From an uncultured Collinsella sp. (GTDB lineage Bacteria; Actinomycetota; Coriobacteriia; Coriobacteriales; Coriobacteriaceae), in NCBI GenBank assembly GCA_900752215.1, contig CAADUO010000063.1:62001-126000 (forward strand): a DNA stretch of 64,000 nucleotides. Reading direction: 5' to 3'. Shown piece after piece: positions 16,485 to 24,556 of this stretch (its first letter is position 1; each line of letters begins with the position of its first letter). Under the pieces are notes generated by a model, which saw nothing but the letters and a program-made list of their open reading frames with translations, searched no databases and was not told the origin of the DNA. The translations under genes were made by a program, and so were the position numbers.

Positions 16485-16967
16485 ATGGCTCAACCCAAAA
16501 TCCTTCTTACACGTATCGATGACCGTTTCATTTACGGGCAAGACGTTGCGCTGTGGAACGAAGCCGTAGGTTCCAACCTTGTCCTAATCGTCAACGATGA
16601 GATCGCGGCGGACGCTCGCATATGGGCCCCTATGAGGGTGGCGACACCCGAGGGTGTCTGGACGCGGTTTTTCTCGGTGCAAAGGACCGTCGACATCGTT
16701 CATACCGCAACGCCGCGCCAGTTGATTCTGATCATGGTGGCCTCACCCGCCGATGCGCTCGCGCTGGTTAAGGGTGGCGTGCCGATCAACAAGATCAGCA
16801 TCGGCCATATGCAGGCAGGGGAGGGCAAACGTCCCGTTACGCCTGCCGTTGCCGTAGACGATACGGACATCGCCGCCTTCAAAGAGCTGCAAGAGCTCGG
16901 CATAGAGCTGGAAATCCGCTATCTCCCCAGTTTCGCCCCCGACCCCATCGGCAATCTGTTCAACTGA
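16485..16967 (+). CDS. orphan PTS IIB-like paralogue lacking the active-site histidine
   Basis: The 160-residue protein aligns without gaps to the IIB at 6749, starting MAQPKILLTRIDDRFIYGQD. The RLVHGQV phosphorylation motif is RFIYGQD here, so Tyr (codon TAC) replaces His17. The rest of the fold is kept, including LVKGGVPINKISIGHM and AAFKELQELGIELEIRYLPS. It cannot relay phosphate in the usual way, so a regulatory or sugar-sensing role is possible, or early decay. The frame is intact. No IIA, IIC or IID lies beside it; it stands between tRNA-Thr and a long inverted repeat. Confidence 0.85.
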   Translation: MAQPKILLTRIDDRFIYGQDVALWNEAVGSNLVLIVNDEIAADARIWAPMRVATPEGVWTRFFSVQRTVDIVHTATPRQLILIMVASPADALALVKGGVPINKISIGHMQAGEGKRPVTPAVAVDDTDIAAFKELQELGIELEIRYLPSFAPDPIGNLFN

Positions 16968-17034
16968 TCCCTTGGGGACGGAGGAAAACGGATTATTTTG
17001 CCCTTGCGAGGGACGCGCGCGATGCCGCCTGTCA

Positions 17035-17186
17035 AAAACTATGCCCATTTACTACGTTTGATCGGCTATCGCCGAGCATGTCGAATTTGAGAAAAACAAA
17101 ACCGCAGGTAAACGGCTTGCGAATTTAACAAAAACCGGTGCATAGTCGAGCATCCCGGGCTAAACGTAGTAAATGGGCATAGTTTT
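17035..17186. repeat. 152-bp element with perfect 25-bp inverted ends
   Basis: Bases 17035-17059 and 17162-17186 are exact reverse complements (outer end AAAACTATGCCC). The 102-base interior is A-rich and contains GCCGAGCA and AAAACCGCAGGT. Both words occur in the same order inside the two 115-bp elements at 54977 and 59772 (AAAACTGCAGGT in the first), hinting at one family with exchangeable arms. Confidence 0.75.
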
Positions 17187-17231
17187 GATACGTCACTCAT
17201 ACAGTCACAGCGAAAATGAGCCCAAAAGATG

Positions 17232-17265
17232 AAAAAACGCCCGTCGGCGGTGGTGCCGGCGGGCG
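17232..17265 (-). terminator. terminator of galM
   Basis: CGCCCGTCGGC and GCCGGCGGGCG pair around GGTGGT. The minus strand continues into TTTTTTC. Confidence 0.9.
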
Positions 17266-17293
17266 ATGCTGTGTGATATGTCGCGTTGTGGGC

Positions 17294-18346
17294 TTAGTGC
17301 CTCATAAAGTGGTACTCGATCACATTGCTGTAGGGGTGACCCGGGCCCACAATGCCCTGCGGGAACAGCGGCTGGTGCGGCGTGTCGGGGTACATCTCGG
17401 CCTCGAGGGCAAAGCCGGCGCCCCAGCCATAGTTAGCATCGTCCTTGGCGTGCTCGTCGCCCAGCCAGTTGCCGGTGTAGAGCTGCACGCCCGGGGCGGT
17501 GGTGTAGTAGTCCAGCTCACGGCCGGTCCACATCTCCTCAACATGCAGGGCGCGACGCAGGTTGCGCCCGTACTGATAGCCATCGATGCACAGGCAGTGA
17601 TCGTAGCCACGGGCTTGCTTAATCTGCGGGTCGTCGGCCTCCATGCCGGGTGCGACGGGGCGCAGCTCGCGGAAGTCAAACGGTGTTCCCTCGACCGGAG
17701 CAATCTCGCCGGTGGGGATGTTCTGCTCGTTAATGGGCAGGTAGTGAGCAGCGTTAGCAACAAAGAAGTGCTCGCAGTCCATGCCGGCGTTATGACCGGC
17801 AAGGTTAAAGTATGTGTGGTTGGTCATGGACACGTAGGTGGCGCGGTCGCTCTCGCAGCCATACTCGATGCGAAAGACGCCGGTGCGCGTAACGGTAAAC
17901 ACGGCCGTAAACGTGCGGTTGCCGGGCAGGCCCAGCTCGCCATCCTTGAGCGAGGTGGTCATGCGCACGGCATTGTGGACCTCGTCGAGTTCAACGTCCC
18001 ACACGCGCTTGTGCAGGCCGTGCTCAAGATCGCTGTGCAGGTTGTTGGCGCCCTCGTTGGCCGGCATATGCCAGTCCGTGCCGTCGATGGTGATCGTGGC
18101 GCTCGCGGTGCGGTTTGCCACGGGTCCGATGGTCGCGCCAAAGCAGGCGGGGTTGTCAAAGTAATCCTCGAGCTTATCGAAGCCCAGTACCACATCGCGC
18201 ACGTTGCCGGGAATGTCGGGCACATCGATACCAAGCACGGTGGCGCCATAGTCCATAATGCGAACGCAGATCTCGGGCCCGTTGAGGGTGTAACGATGAA
18301 CGGGGGTACCGCACGGCGCGGTGCCGAAAAGCTCGGAAGTGATCAT
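17294..18346 (-). CDS. galM: galactose mutarotase (aldose 1-epimerase)
   Basis: The 350-residue protein has the GalM motifs VVLGFDKLEDY, PVANRTASATI (Arg of the NR pair), NNLHSDLEHGLHKRVWDVE, the catalytic-His segment MTNHTYFNLAGHN, and a catalytic Glu near the C-terminal part ALEAEMYPDTPHQP. It interconverts alpha- and beta-galactose for GalK. The ATG at 18346 is taken because AGGAACC precedes it and the mature fold starts there; the open frame extends 20 codons upstream. It is divergent from a DeoR regulator and far from galK/galT at 41-43 kb. Confidence 0.92.
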   Translation of the reverse strand: MITSELFGTAPCGTPVHRYTLNGPEICVRIMDYGATVLGIDVPDIPGNVRDVVLGFDKLEDYFDNPACFGATIGPVANRTASATITIDGTDWHMPANEGANNLHSDLEHGLHKRVWDVELDEVHNAVRMTTSLKDGELGLPGNRTFTAVFTVTRTGVFRIEYGCESDRATYVSMTNHTYFNLAGHNAGMDCEHFFVANAAHYLPINEQNIPTGEIAPVEGTPFDFRELRPVAPGMEADDPQIKQARGYDHCLCIDGYQYGRNLRRALHVEEMWTGRELDYYTTAPGVQLYTGNWLGDEHAKDDANYGWGAGFALEAEMYPDTPHQPLFPQGIVGPGHPYSNVIEYHFMRH

Positions 18347-18552
18347 TTGGTTCCTAACATCGAGGTATTTCGGACAAACTGTAGCGCGAACAGGCGAGAT
18401 TATCACTACACCCCACTAAAGCAGGGGGTATTTTTCTCAAAAAAGTGATGATTGGAGCTGTGCGGGCATTCATTTTTGACGCGCACGAGTCTGATACAAT
18501 TTGTTCGTTACTGTTTGAATGATATGCGCGCAAAGAACGGCGAGGATTCATC

Positions 18553-19317
18553 GTGATTAAGGCAGAGCGACAGGATAAGGTTCGGCAGCTGCTCGAGGAA
18601 CAGGGAACGGTTTCGGTCAAGGAGATTTCGGACGCGCTGGGCGTCTCGGACATGACGATCCGCCGCGACCTTGAGGAACTTGCGAGCCTGGGCGAGATCG
18701 AGCGCGTGCACGGCGGCGCCCGTAGCGCGCAGGGCCGTCCCCACGCTATGTTGCGCCATGAGTATTCGCACAGCGAAAAGCGCACTAAGCATGCCGAGGA
18801 AAAGCTGCAGATTGCGCGCCGCGCCGTGGAGCTTATCGAGGAAGGCTCGACCATCTTTTTGGGGACGGGCACCACGGTTGAGCAGATGGCCTCGATGCTG
18901 CCGGCGTTTCGTCTGCGCATTGTGACCAATTCGCTTTCGGTGTTTAACCTGCTCGAGGCGCGTGAGGGCTGCGACCTGTGCCTGGTAGGCGGCATGTACC
19001 GTCGCCGCACCGCCGCTTTTGTGGGACCAACGGCCGAGGATACCCTTCGTGCGCTGGGCATCGACGCGGCGTTTATCGGTGCCAACGGCATCTTGGACGG
19101 TGACGTGTCTACGTCCAATATGGATGAGGGTCGTATCCAGCAGCTCGCTTTTAGCAAGGCCGACTCGCGCTATCTGATCGCCGATTCCAGCAAGATCGGC
19201 AAGCGCGACTTCTACACCTTCTGCCGCCTGGACAGTTTGGACGCCGTGGTGTGCGAGCCGAGTATCGCCGCCGAGGATCGCGCCGCCATCGAGGAACATA
19301 CGCGGGTCATCTGCTAG
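18553..19317 (+). CDS. DeoR/GlpR-family transcriptional regulator
   Basis: The 254-residue protein starts at GTG with CGAGGA at 18541-18546. The N-terminal DeoR HTH reads VRQLLEEQGTVSVKEISDALGVSDMTIRRDLEELASLGEIERVHGGA (split residues about 10-56). The C-terminal DeoRC sensor domain has the phosphate-sugar-binding motifs FLGTGTTVEQM, VGGMYRRRTAAFVG and ADSSKIGKRDF. It may sense a sugar phosphate and control the divergent galM, but no operator was clear enough to list. Confidence 0.9.
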   Translation: MIKAERQDKVRQLLEEQGTVSVKEISDALGVSDMTIRRDLEELASLGEIERVHGGARSAQGRPHAMLRHEYSHSEKRTKHAEEKLQIARRAVELIEEGSTIFLGTGTTVEQMASMLPAFRLRIVTNSLSVFNLLEAREGCDLCLVGGMYRRRTAAFVGPTAEDTLRALGIDAAFIGANGILDGDVSTSNMDEGRIQQLAFSKADSRYLIADSSKIGKRDFYTFCRLDSLDAVVCEPSIAAEDRAAIEEHTRVIC

Positions 19318-19424
19318 CTAATGCTGCAGACGATACTTCTGCCCCTGCCGGCGCAGGGGTTATCGCTTCACAATGACGCGTAAATAACTTTGGGCAACAA
19401 GGATGAGGCTATTCTGGGATATGA

Positions 19425-20657
19425 CTAGACTCCGTATTTCGTCTTTATGTCCCTTGAGAATGAATCGTAGTCTTCATAGAGCCCCTCTCTGCTTTCGTCC
19501 TCGGCGTGGTTTACACGTTCAAGGAGCTTATCCTTTGGAGCCTCTTTTGTTATTGCGGCCTCGCTATCGGGTGTTGTGGATTGCAAGAATAGTTCTAGAG
19601 CATGGACGTCTTTGAGTATGTAGCCCGTCGAACGACCCGCTCCTGTTTTTTCGATTGCGCTGCAACTAACAAGCTGACCGAGGGTTCGTTTAACGGTAAC
19701 CTCGCTGATATCGGGGCAGTTGGATCGGATGTCGGATTTCTTAATGACACCGGGTTTCTGTTGAAATAGAACGGCGATGCGCGCTTGCTTCGACATGGGA
19801 CGAGTGCTTGATTCAATTAAGGTACGCTGCTCGAGCTGTCGGTAGGCGGCCAGGGTTGTTCCGAGCATGAAACGGATAAAGGGTGCTTCGGTGTTTTGAT
19901 TTTCATTCCATCCAGCGGAGCTTGCAGCGAGGGCGTTGTAGTAGAGCGCCTTGTTGTCTTCAATAAGTCGTTCGATGCTGATGTAACGCGCAACGTCGTA
20001 TCCAGTCTTTTCGAGTAGCAGCGTTGTAAGGAGCCGGCTCATCCTGCCATTGCCATCGTTGAAGGGATGAATGCTGACAAAATCGAAGATGAAGCGGAAT
20101 GATATAAGGAGGGGGTCGCAAACTTGACGAGATAAGGCGTCGTTGAGGGACCGACAGGCTTCTTCGATAAGTCCGGGGGTTGCTAGGGCCGAAGGCGGCC
20201 TAAAGCGCACAAATCGATTGCCTTGATCGTCGATGGAGATGATTTCGTTATCGCTATCTTTCCAATGGCCCCCATACGAGATTGCTGTGTGTACCATGAG
20301 GTCACGATGCAACTGCAGAATGACCGATGGCGTTACGGGAATGGAATCGTGTTGCTCGTGAATAAGCGACAGCACATCTCGGTATCCAGCGATTTCTTCC
20401 TCTGCGCGGGAGCTTGGCTTGGCGGAATACGCCATGATCGCTTTGAGTCTTTTTTGGGTGGTAACAATTCCTTCAAGTCCGTTGGAGGATTGGGTGCTTT
20501 GGATCTTAGCTTCCTCCATAAGGGACGATAGAAGTTCGGGTTTGACTTGACTCAGAGCAAGCTGTCGGCCTTTATGCTCGCGTATCGAGAGGAGGAGGTT
20601 GGTGATTGGAGTTGCTTCGAGATCCGCTGGGACTGTGGTGTAATCGAACTGGCGCAT
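19425..20657 (-). CDS. Fic-domain protein (class II, with inhibitory helix) plus C-terminal winged helix
   Basis: The 410-residue protein has the Fic core HPFNDGNGRMSR (residues 197-208), in which His197 is the catalytic base, and an N-terminal inhibitory motif S-N-G-L-E-G (58-63), so it is autoinhibited by its own Glu62. Residues about 285-365 look like a winged-helix domain (KQARIAVLFQQKPGVIKKSDIR.., VTVKRTLGQLVSCSAIEKTG). Fic proteins transfer AMP or other nucleotides to target proteins. The combination with a DNA-binding-like domain is common in this subfamily. An unusual four-fold operator precedes the gene. Confidence 0.9.
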   Translation of the reverse strand: MRQFDYTTVPADLEATPITNLLLSIREHKGRQLALSQVKPELLSSLMEEAKIQSTQSSNGLEGIVTTQKRLKAIMAYSAKPSSRAEEEIAGYRDVLSLIHEQHDSIPVTPSVILQLHRDLMVHTAISYGGHWKDSDNEIISIDDQGNRFVRFRPPSALATPGLIEEACRSLNDALSRQVCDPLLISFRFIFDFVSIHPFNDGNGRMSRLLTTLLLEKTGYDVARYISIERLIEDNKALYYNALAASSAGWNENQNTEAPFIRFMLGTTLAAYRQLEQRTLIESSTRPMSKQARIAVLFQQKPGVIKKSDIRSNCPDISEVTVKRTLGQLVSCSAIEKTGAGRSTGYILKDVHALELFLQSTTPDSEAAITKEAPKDKLLERVNHAEDESREGLYEDYDSFSRDIKTKYGV

Positions 20658-20669
20658 GCGGCTCCTTTC

Positions 20670-20736
20670 GGTATCACGAACACACTTTCGATATCATAAT
20701 ATCATTAAATGATACCGAAAGTATGTTCGTGATACC
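20670..20736. promoter_or_regulatory. four-fold inverted operator upstream of fic
   Basis: Arms 20670-20697 and 20709-20736 are reverse complements at 26 of 28 positions around an 11-base A+T-rich centre. Each arm holds two copies of the word TGATACCGAAA or a near variant, giving four half-sites. It starts 13 bases before the fic start codon and would cover the promoter. Confidence 0.75.
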
Positions 20737-20794
20737 GAAAACTAGAAACCATGCTTCATAACTGCTTGGAAAGTTTGGATTTGACTATCTTATT

Positions 20795-20850
20795 GTCTTG
20801 ATCTGTAACAGGTAGACGGTTAAAAGTGGGCTACGTGTTACAGATTGAGA
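20795..20850. repeat. ATCTGTAACA palindromic repeat, copy a
   Basis: Inverted ends GTCTTGATCTGTAACA and TGTTACAGATTGAGA flank a 25-base centre containing TAGACGGTTAAAAGT. Member of a nine-copy family in this window. Confidence 0.9.
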
Positions 20851-20870
20851 TATTTCTGCTCGGGCGCTCT

Positions 20871-20935
20871 GTTTGTCTTGATCTGTAACAGCTAGGGCCG
20901 AAATACTTGGCTAGATGTTACAGATCGAGACAAAC
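20871..20935. repeat. ATCTGTAACA palindromic repeat, copy b
   Basis: Twenty-base arms (start GTTTGTCTTG, end CGAGACAAAC) pair with one mismatch. It lies 20 bases after copy a, between fic and the GH1 gene at 21026. Confidence 0.9.
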
Positions 20936-21025
20936 GGCCCGCACGGGCTCACCAAAAACAAAAAAGGCCGCATACGAACCCGTGGAGGGATTCGTATGCG
21001 GCCGACAGGGGGTATGCGGCAAAAG

Positions 21026-22447
21026 TTAGGCCATGAGCAGGCCGGTCTCCGCGACGTTCTTGTACCAGTACGCGCTCGCCTTGGGATAGCGCTTCTGGGT
21101 CTCAAAGTCGATGTAGAACAGGCCATAGCGCTTGTTATAGCCGTTGGTCCAGGAGAACTGGTCCTGCAGCGACCACACAAAGTAGCCGTCGACGTTCACG
21201 CCGCCGTCGATTGCCTTGAGGATCCACGCGAGATGCTGACGCATATAGTCGATACGAGGGGCGTCATCGATAAAGCCGTCCTCGAAGTCGTCCTTATAGC
21301 CCATGCCGTTCTCGGTGATGTAGATCTTCTTGTAGTTGGGGTAATCGTTCTTAATGCGCAGCAGCAGATCGTACAGGCCCTCGGGATAGATGATCCAGTC
21401 CCAATCGGTGGTGGGTACGCCTTCACGCACGCATGACTCGCCCACGCCCTTGAGGAACCAGCGCGAGGAGCCCTTGTCGCCGGTGCCATTGTGGTTGATG
21501 TCGTTTTCGCCCTCGGCGGCACGCAGGAACTGGCACTTGTAGGTGTTGACGCCCAGGCAATCGTTGTAGGGGAGCGCGGCGGTCAGCGCGGCGATGTCCT
21601 CGTCGCGGACGTCGAGCTCGCCGCCGGCGATATGGGCCAGCTTGGTCGCAGCCTCCATGGTGTCGGCTGCATAGTGGCCGCGGAAAGTGGCGTCGAGCAC
21701 CCAGCGGTTGTTGATGACGTCGGCCATGCGGGCGGCCTCGCAGTCGGCAGCGCTGTTGGGATCAAGGGGATACTTGGGCTCCAGGTTCTGGACAATGCCG
21801 ATCTCGCCCTCAAAGCCGCCCTCGTGGAAGGCGACGACGGCCTTGGCGTGGGCCACCATCATGTTGTGCATGAGCTGGAAGGCCTTGTCCAGGCGGTACT
21901 TCTCGCCGTGCGGCCAGTTGCCGACGATAAAGCTGCCCTCGGCGGTTGCGGGAATCTCGTTAAACGTGAACCAGTGCTTGACCTCGGTGAACTCGGCAAA
22001 GCAGAACTTGGCGTACTCGACAAAGGCGTCGATCGTCGTGCGCGTCAGGAAACCCTCGCCGCCGTTCTGGTAAAAGGCCTCGGGCGTATCGAAGTGATCG
22101 AGCGTGACATAGGGGATAACGCCGGCTTTATTGCAGGTGGCAAAAAGCTCGTGATAGAAGGCGACACCCTCGGGGTTGATCTCGCCGGTGCCACTGGGGA
22201 AGATGCGGCTCCAAGCGATGGAGACGCGGATACCGTTGATGCCGAAGCGCTGGCACAGGTCGATATCGACCGGGTACTTGTTGTAGAAATCGCTTGCGGG
22301 ATCGGGGGAGAAGCGACCCTGGGCTGCCAGGAAATCGTCCCAGGGCACTTTGCCCTTGCCGTGCGTACGGGTCTCGCCCTCAACCTGGTAAGCAGCGGTG
22401 GCGCCGCCAAACACAAAGCCGTCGGGGAACTGCATGGGGTTGGTCAT
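21026..22447 (-). CDS. 6-phospho-beta-galactosidase (GH1, LacG-like), module 1
   Basis: The 473-residue GH1 enzyme has the acid/base TFNE (Glu164) and nucleophile ITENG (Glu379). Its phosphate-binding loop S432-W433...K439-R-Y441 (SWTNGYNKRYG) matches 6-phospho-glycosidases. Overall wording such as GATAAYQVEGETRTHGKG and NPEGVAFYHELF is closest to LacG. It hydrolyses a phosphorylated galactoside delivered by the EIICB gene at 22523, which lies immediately upstream. One unusual detail is THFD-type TLDHFD (LHHFD in its paralogues). Regulation is probably through the LacI gene at 24557. 6-Phospho-beta-glucosidase activity is possible. Confidence 0.88.
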   Translation of the reverse strand: MTNPMQFPDGFVFGGATAAYQVEGETRTHGKGKVPWDDFLAAQGRFSPDPASDFYNKYPVDIDLCQRFGINGIRVSIAWSRIFPSGTGEINPEGVAFYHELFATCNKAGVIPYVTLDHFDTPEAFYQNGGEGFLTRTTIDAFVEYAKFCFAEFTEVKHWFTFNEIPATAEGSFIVGNWPHGEKYRLDKAFQLMHNMMVAHAKAVVAFHEGGFEGEIGIVQNLEPKYPLDPNSAADCEAARMADVINNRWVLDATFRGHYAADTMEAATKLAHIAGGELDVRDEDIAALTAALPYNDCLGVNTYKCQFLRAAEGENDINHNGTGDKGSSRWFLKGVGESCVREGVPTTDWDWIIYPEGLYDLLLRIKNDYPNYKKIYITENGMGYKDDFEDGFIDDAPRIDYMRQHLAWILKAIDGGVNVDGYFVWSLQDQFSWTNGYNKRYGLFYIDFETQKRYPKASAYWYKNVAETGLLMA

Positions 22448-22522
22448 GAGTTATCCTTTCTGTGGGATTCGAATAGGGAGAGGTGCCCGAACTGGGGATC
22501 CGGGCACCAACAGAGGGAGGAA

Positions 22523-24280
22523 CTAGTCGAGGTTCTCGCGGAGCCACTTGATGGCGCCAGCGGGGTCGCGAGTAAGGTCGATATATTCCTTACCGCGGGG
22601 AGCGAGCAGCTTAATGCCCAGACGATCGGTGTCGGCCTTCATGTCGTTGTAGTAGCTACGAACCTGCGGGGCGAGCACGATGACGTCGTACTGATCCATG
22701 ATGGCGGTGTGCTGACCATAGGCGCCTGCGGAGGAAGCGATGTTCTCTCCGGTCTGTGCGGCACCTTCCTTGATGGCGTTGGCGAGCATGGCAGAGGTGC
22801 CGGCGCCGGCGCACAGGACGAGGACCTTCAGGCCATCGACATCCTTCTTAGCGGATGCGTCGGAGGCGGGCTCGGGCTGATCGGCGACAGGCTTGCTGTC
22901 GGCGGCAGCGGCGGTCTGCTCGAAAGCGGGCGCAGAGGTGCTGGCGGCGATGGTGGCAGCACCATCGGACTCGAGACCCAGCTCGGCGGCGCGCTCGGCC
23001 TCCTGGTCGCAGAGCAGCTTATCGTATGCCTTCAAGAACGGCAGGGAGATGATGGCGTCCAGCAAGATGATGATCGCGACAAATACCAGGGCGATAAGCT
23101 GGAAGTTCGTGGTGATGAAGATGCCGATGGGGGCAGGGGTAGCCCAAGGCACCACGAAGGAGAAGCCGTTCATGCCCACGTTGTCGATAAAGAACTTGGC
23201 AACACTCACGTTGACGCAGCCGGCGGCAACAAAGGGGATGAGCATGTAGGGGTTAAGGATCATCGGCGCGCCAAAGAGCAGCGGTTCGTTGACGGCGAAG
23301 GCAACAGGAACAATCGAGGCCTTGCCGACGGCTTTGAGCTGTTTGGACTTCATAAAGAGAATCAGCAGAAGCGGCACGATGAACGTGGCGCCGGTGCCGC
23401 CGAACTCACCCACGAGCGACATGTTAAAGGTGAGGGAATGGGCGGGGTGACCACCGGCCAGCAGAACCTGCAGGTTCTCAGCCTGGTTGGCAAGACGGAT
23501 GGGGTCGATGCCCGGCTGGACGATCGAGGGGCCGTGGACGCCGATGAACCAGAAGAACGCGGTGGCCGCCTGGATAAGGATAAGGCCAGGATAGGTTTCT
23601 GCAGCGGTAAAGAGCGGGGAGAGCAGTTTGATAAGCAGCTCGGAGAACGGAACGCCCATGAGGTTACGCACGACGACATCGATGATGCCGCAGATGATGA
23701 CGGCGCCGCCAAAGGGGATAATGTCGCGGAAGTTCTGAGCGATGGCGCCCGGGACCTCCTTGGGCAGCTTAATGGTCAGATCGCGCGAGACACAGAACTT
23801 ATAGACCCAAACGGTAATGAACGCGGCGATATAGGCCGAGAACAGACCGCGCGTGCCCATGCTGGTGCAATCGAAGACCGAAAGTTCGGAGCCGTTGAAC
23901 TTGGTGGTGAACTGCGTAACAGCGAGCAAAAGCATGCTGCACTGGGCGGCCACCATGGTGGAACCGTCGTTGAGCACTTTGCCGGCGGGCATACGACGGT
24001 TCATGGATGCCGTGAAGTTCTTGGCAGTGGTGCCGGCAACCATGATGCCCATGACGCCCATGGTGAAGTTGTAGAGCTTGTTGCACCAGTCGATGAGCGG
24101 CTGGGGCAGCGTGATGCCGACTACGCCGGGAAGGGTGGCAATGAGCAGAAAGATCGAAGAGGTGAGGACAATGGGCATGCACCCAAGGAATCCGTCCTTG
24201 ATGGCCTGGAGGTAGATGTTCCTCGAGATCTTCTCAAAGAACGGTTGATGCTTTTCGAGCATCTTTACGATGGCGTCCAT
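22523..24280 (-). CDS. PTS lactose/cellobiose-family EIICB (LacE-like), module 1
   Basis: The 585-residue protein joins an EIIC membrane domain (residues about 25-440; motifs AIKDGFLGCMPIVL, MVAGTTAKNFTAS, WFIGVHGPSIV, AVNEPLLFGAP) to a C-terminal EIIB domain. The EIIB phosphorylation site is Cys490 in LVLCAGAGTSAM. An Ala/Glu-rich linker separates the two. It imports and phosphorylates a beta-galactoside or related disaccharide. There is no EIIA nearby; the LacF at 35780 is the only candidate partner. Tandem LacI-type operators lie at 24385-24427. Confidence 0.92.
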   Translation of the reverse strand: MDAIVKMLEKHQPFFEKISRNIYLQAIKDGFLGCMPIVLTSSIFLLIATLPGVVGITLPQPLIDWCNKLYNFTMGVMGIMVAGTTAKNFTASMNRRMPAGKVLNDGSTMVAAQCSMLLLAVTQFTTKFNGSELSVFDCTSMGTRGLFSAYIAAFITVWVYKFCVSRDLTIKLPKEVPGAIAQNFRDIIPFGGAVIICGIIDVVVRNLMGVPFSELLIKLLSPLFTAAETYPGLILIQAATAFFWFIGVHGPSIVQPGIDPIRLANQAENLQVLLAGGHPAHSLTFNMSLVGEFGGTGATFIVPLLLILFMKSKQLKAVGKASIVPVAFAVNEPLLFGAPMILNPYMLIPFVAAGCVNVSVAKFFIDNVGMNGFSFVVPWATPAPIGIFITTNFQLIALVFVAIIILLDAIISLPFLKAYDKLLCDQEAERAAELGLESDGAATIAASTSAPAFEQTAAAADSKPVADQPEPASDASAKKDVDGLKVLVLCAGAGTSAMLANAIKEGAAQTGENIASSAGAYGQHTAIMDQYDVIVLAPQVRSYYNDMKADTDRLGIKLLAPRGKEYIDLTRDPAGAIKWLRENLD

Positions 24281-24384
24281 AGAGCTCCTTTGCTACTTAA
24301 TGCGCGATGCATGTGGATGGAACTGATCGTCGATGGATGGTCAGGACTGCCCGGAAACCTTCCTGCTTAAGGAAGGCATTGCGA

Positions 24385-24427
24385 AATGACAACGTAGGAC
24401 ATTTCGTTAATGACAACGTAAGACATT
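24385..24427. promoter_or_regulatory. tandem LacI-type operators, module 1
   Basis: AATGACAACGTAGGACATT (24385-24403) and AATGACAACGTAAGACATT (24409-24427) repeat with a 24-base period between the divergent EIICB and LacI genes. The outer dyad is AATG/CATT. Confidence 0.75.
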
Positions 24428-24454
24428 ATTGGAAGAGCAACAAGGATTTACGGG

Positions 24455-24482
24455 TGAACGGTCGATATTGTCCGATAAACGG
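24455..24482 (+). promoter_or_regulatory. direct repeat TGAACGG-N14-TAAACGG
   Basis: The two words start 21 bases apart, upstream of the LacI gene and of a possible -10 TATGCT at 24509. Same architecture as at 5756, 29481, 34441 and 35627. Confidence 0.6.
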
Positions 24483-24556
24483 CTGATTTGTCAGTCGGGC
24501 AGGTAGTGTATGCTAGAACGCAAAAAACAAGCGATGCGAAACCGACTGGAGAAGTA

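Larger units (their letters stand above)
16968..17293. other. gene-free region with a GGGGACGG repeat and a long inverted repeat
   Basis: Directly after the IIB-like gene, 16969-16999 matches, in reverse orientation, a stretch before galT near 40818-40850 (core CTTGGGGACGGAGGAAAACG). The 25-base inverted repeat at 17035-17186 and the galM terminator follow. No ORF is supported. Confidence 0.6.

Noticed and set aside
16079..16486. 135-codon minus-strand frame
   Set aside because: It includes the whole tRNA-Thr gene and its terminator, so it is not a protein gene.
18476..18500. TTGACG and TACAAT as a sigma-70 promoter before the DeoR gene
   Set aside because: The spacer is only 13 bases, too short for a normal promoter.
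21491..24370. 959-codon frame on the plus strand
   Set aside because: It is antisense to the module 1 GH1 and EIICB genes, and its composition (Gly, Asp, Val, His) is that of a mirror frame. The same applies to 25833-27203, 30949-32379 and 61714-63183.
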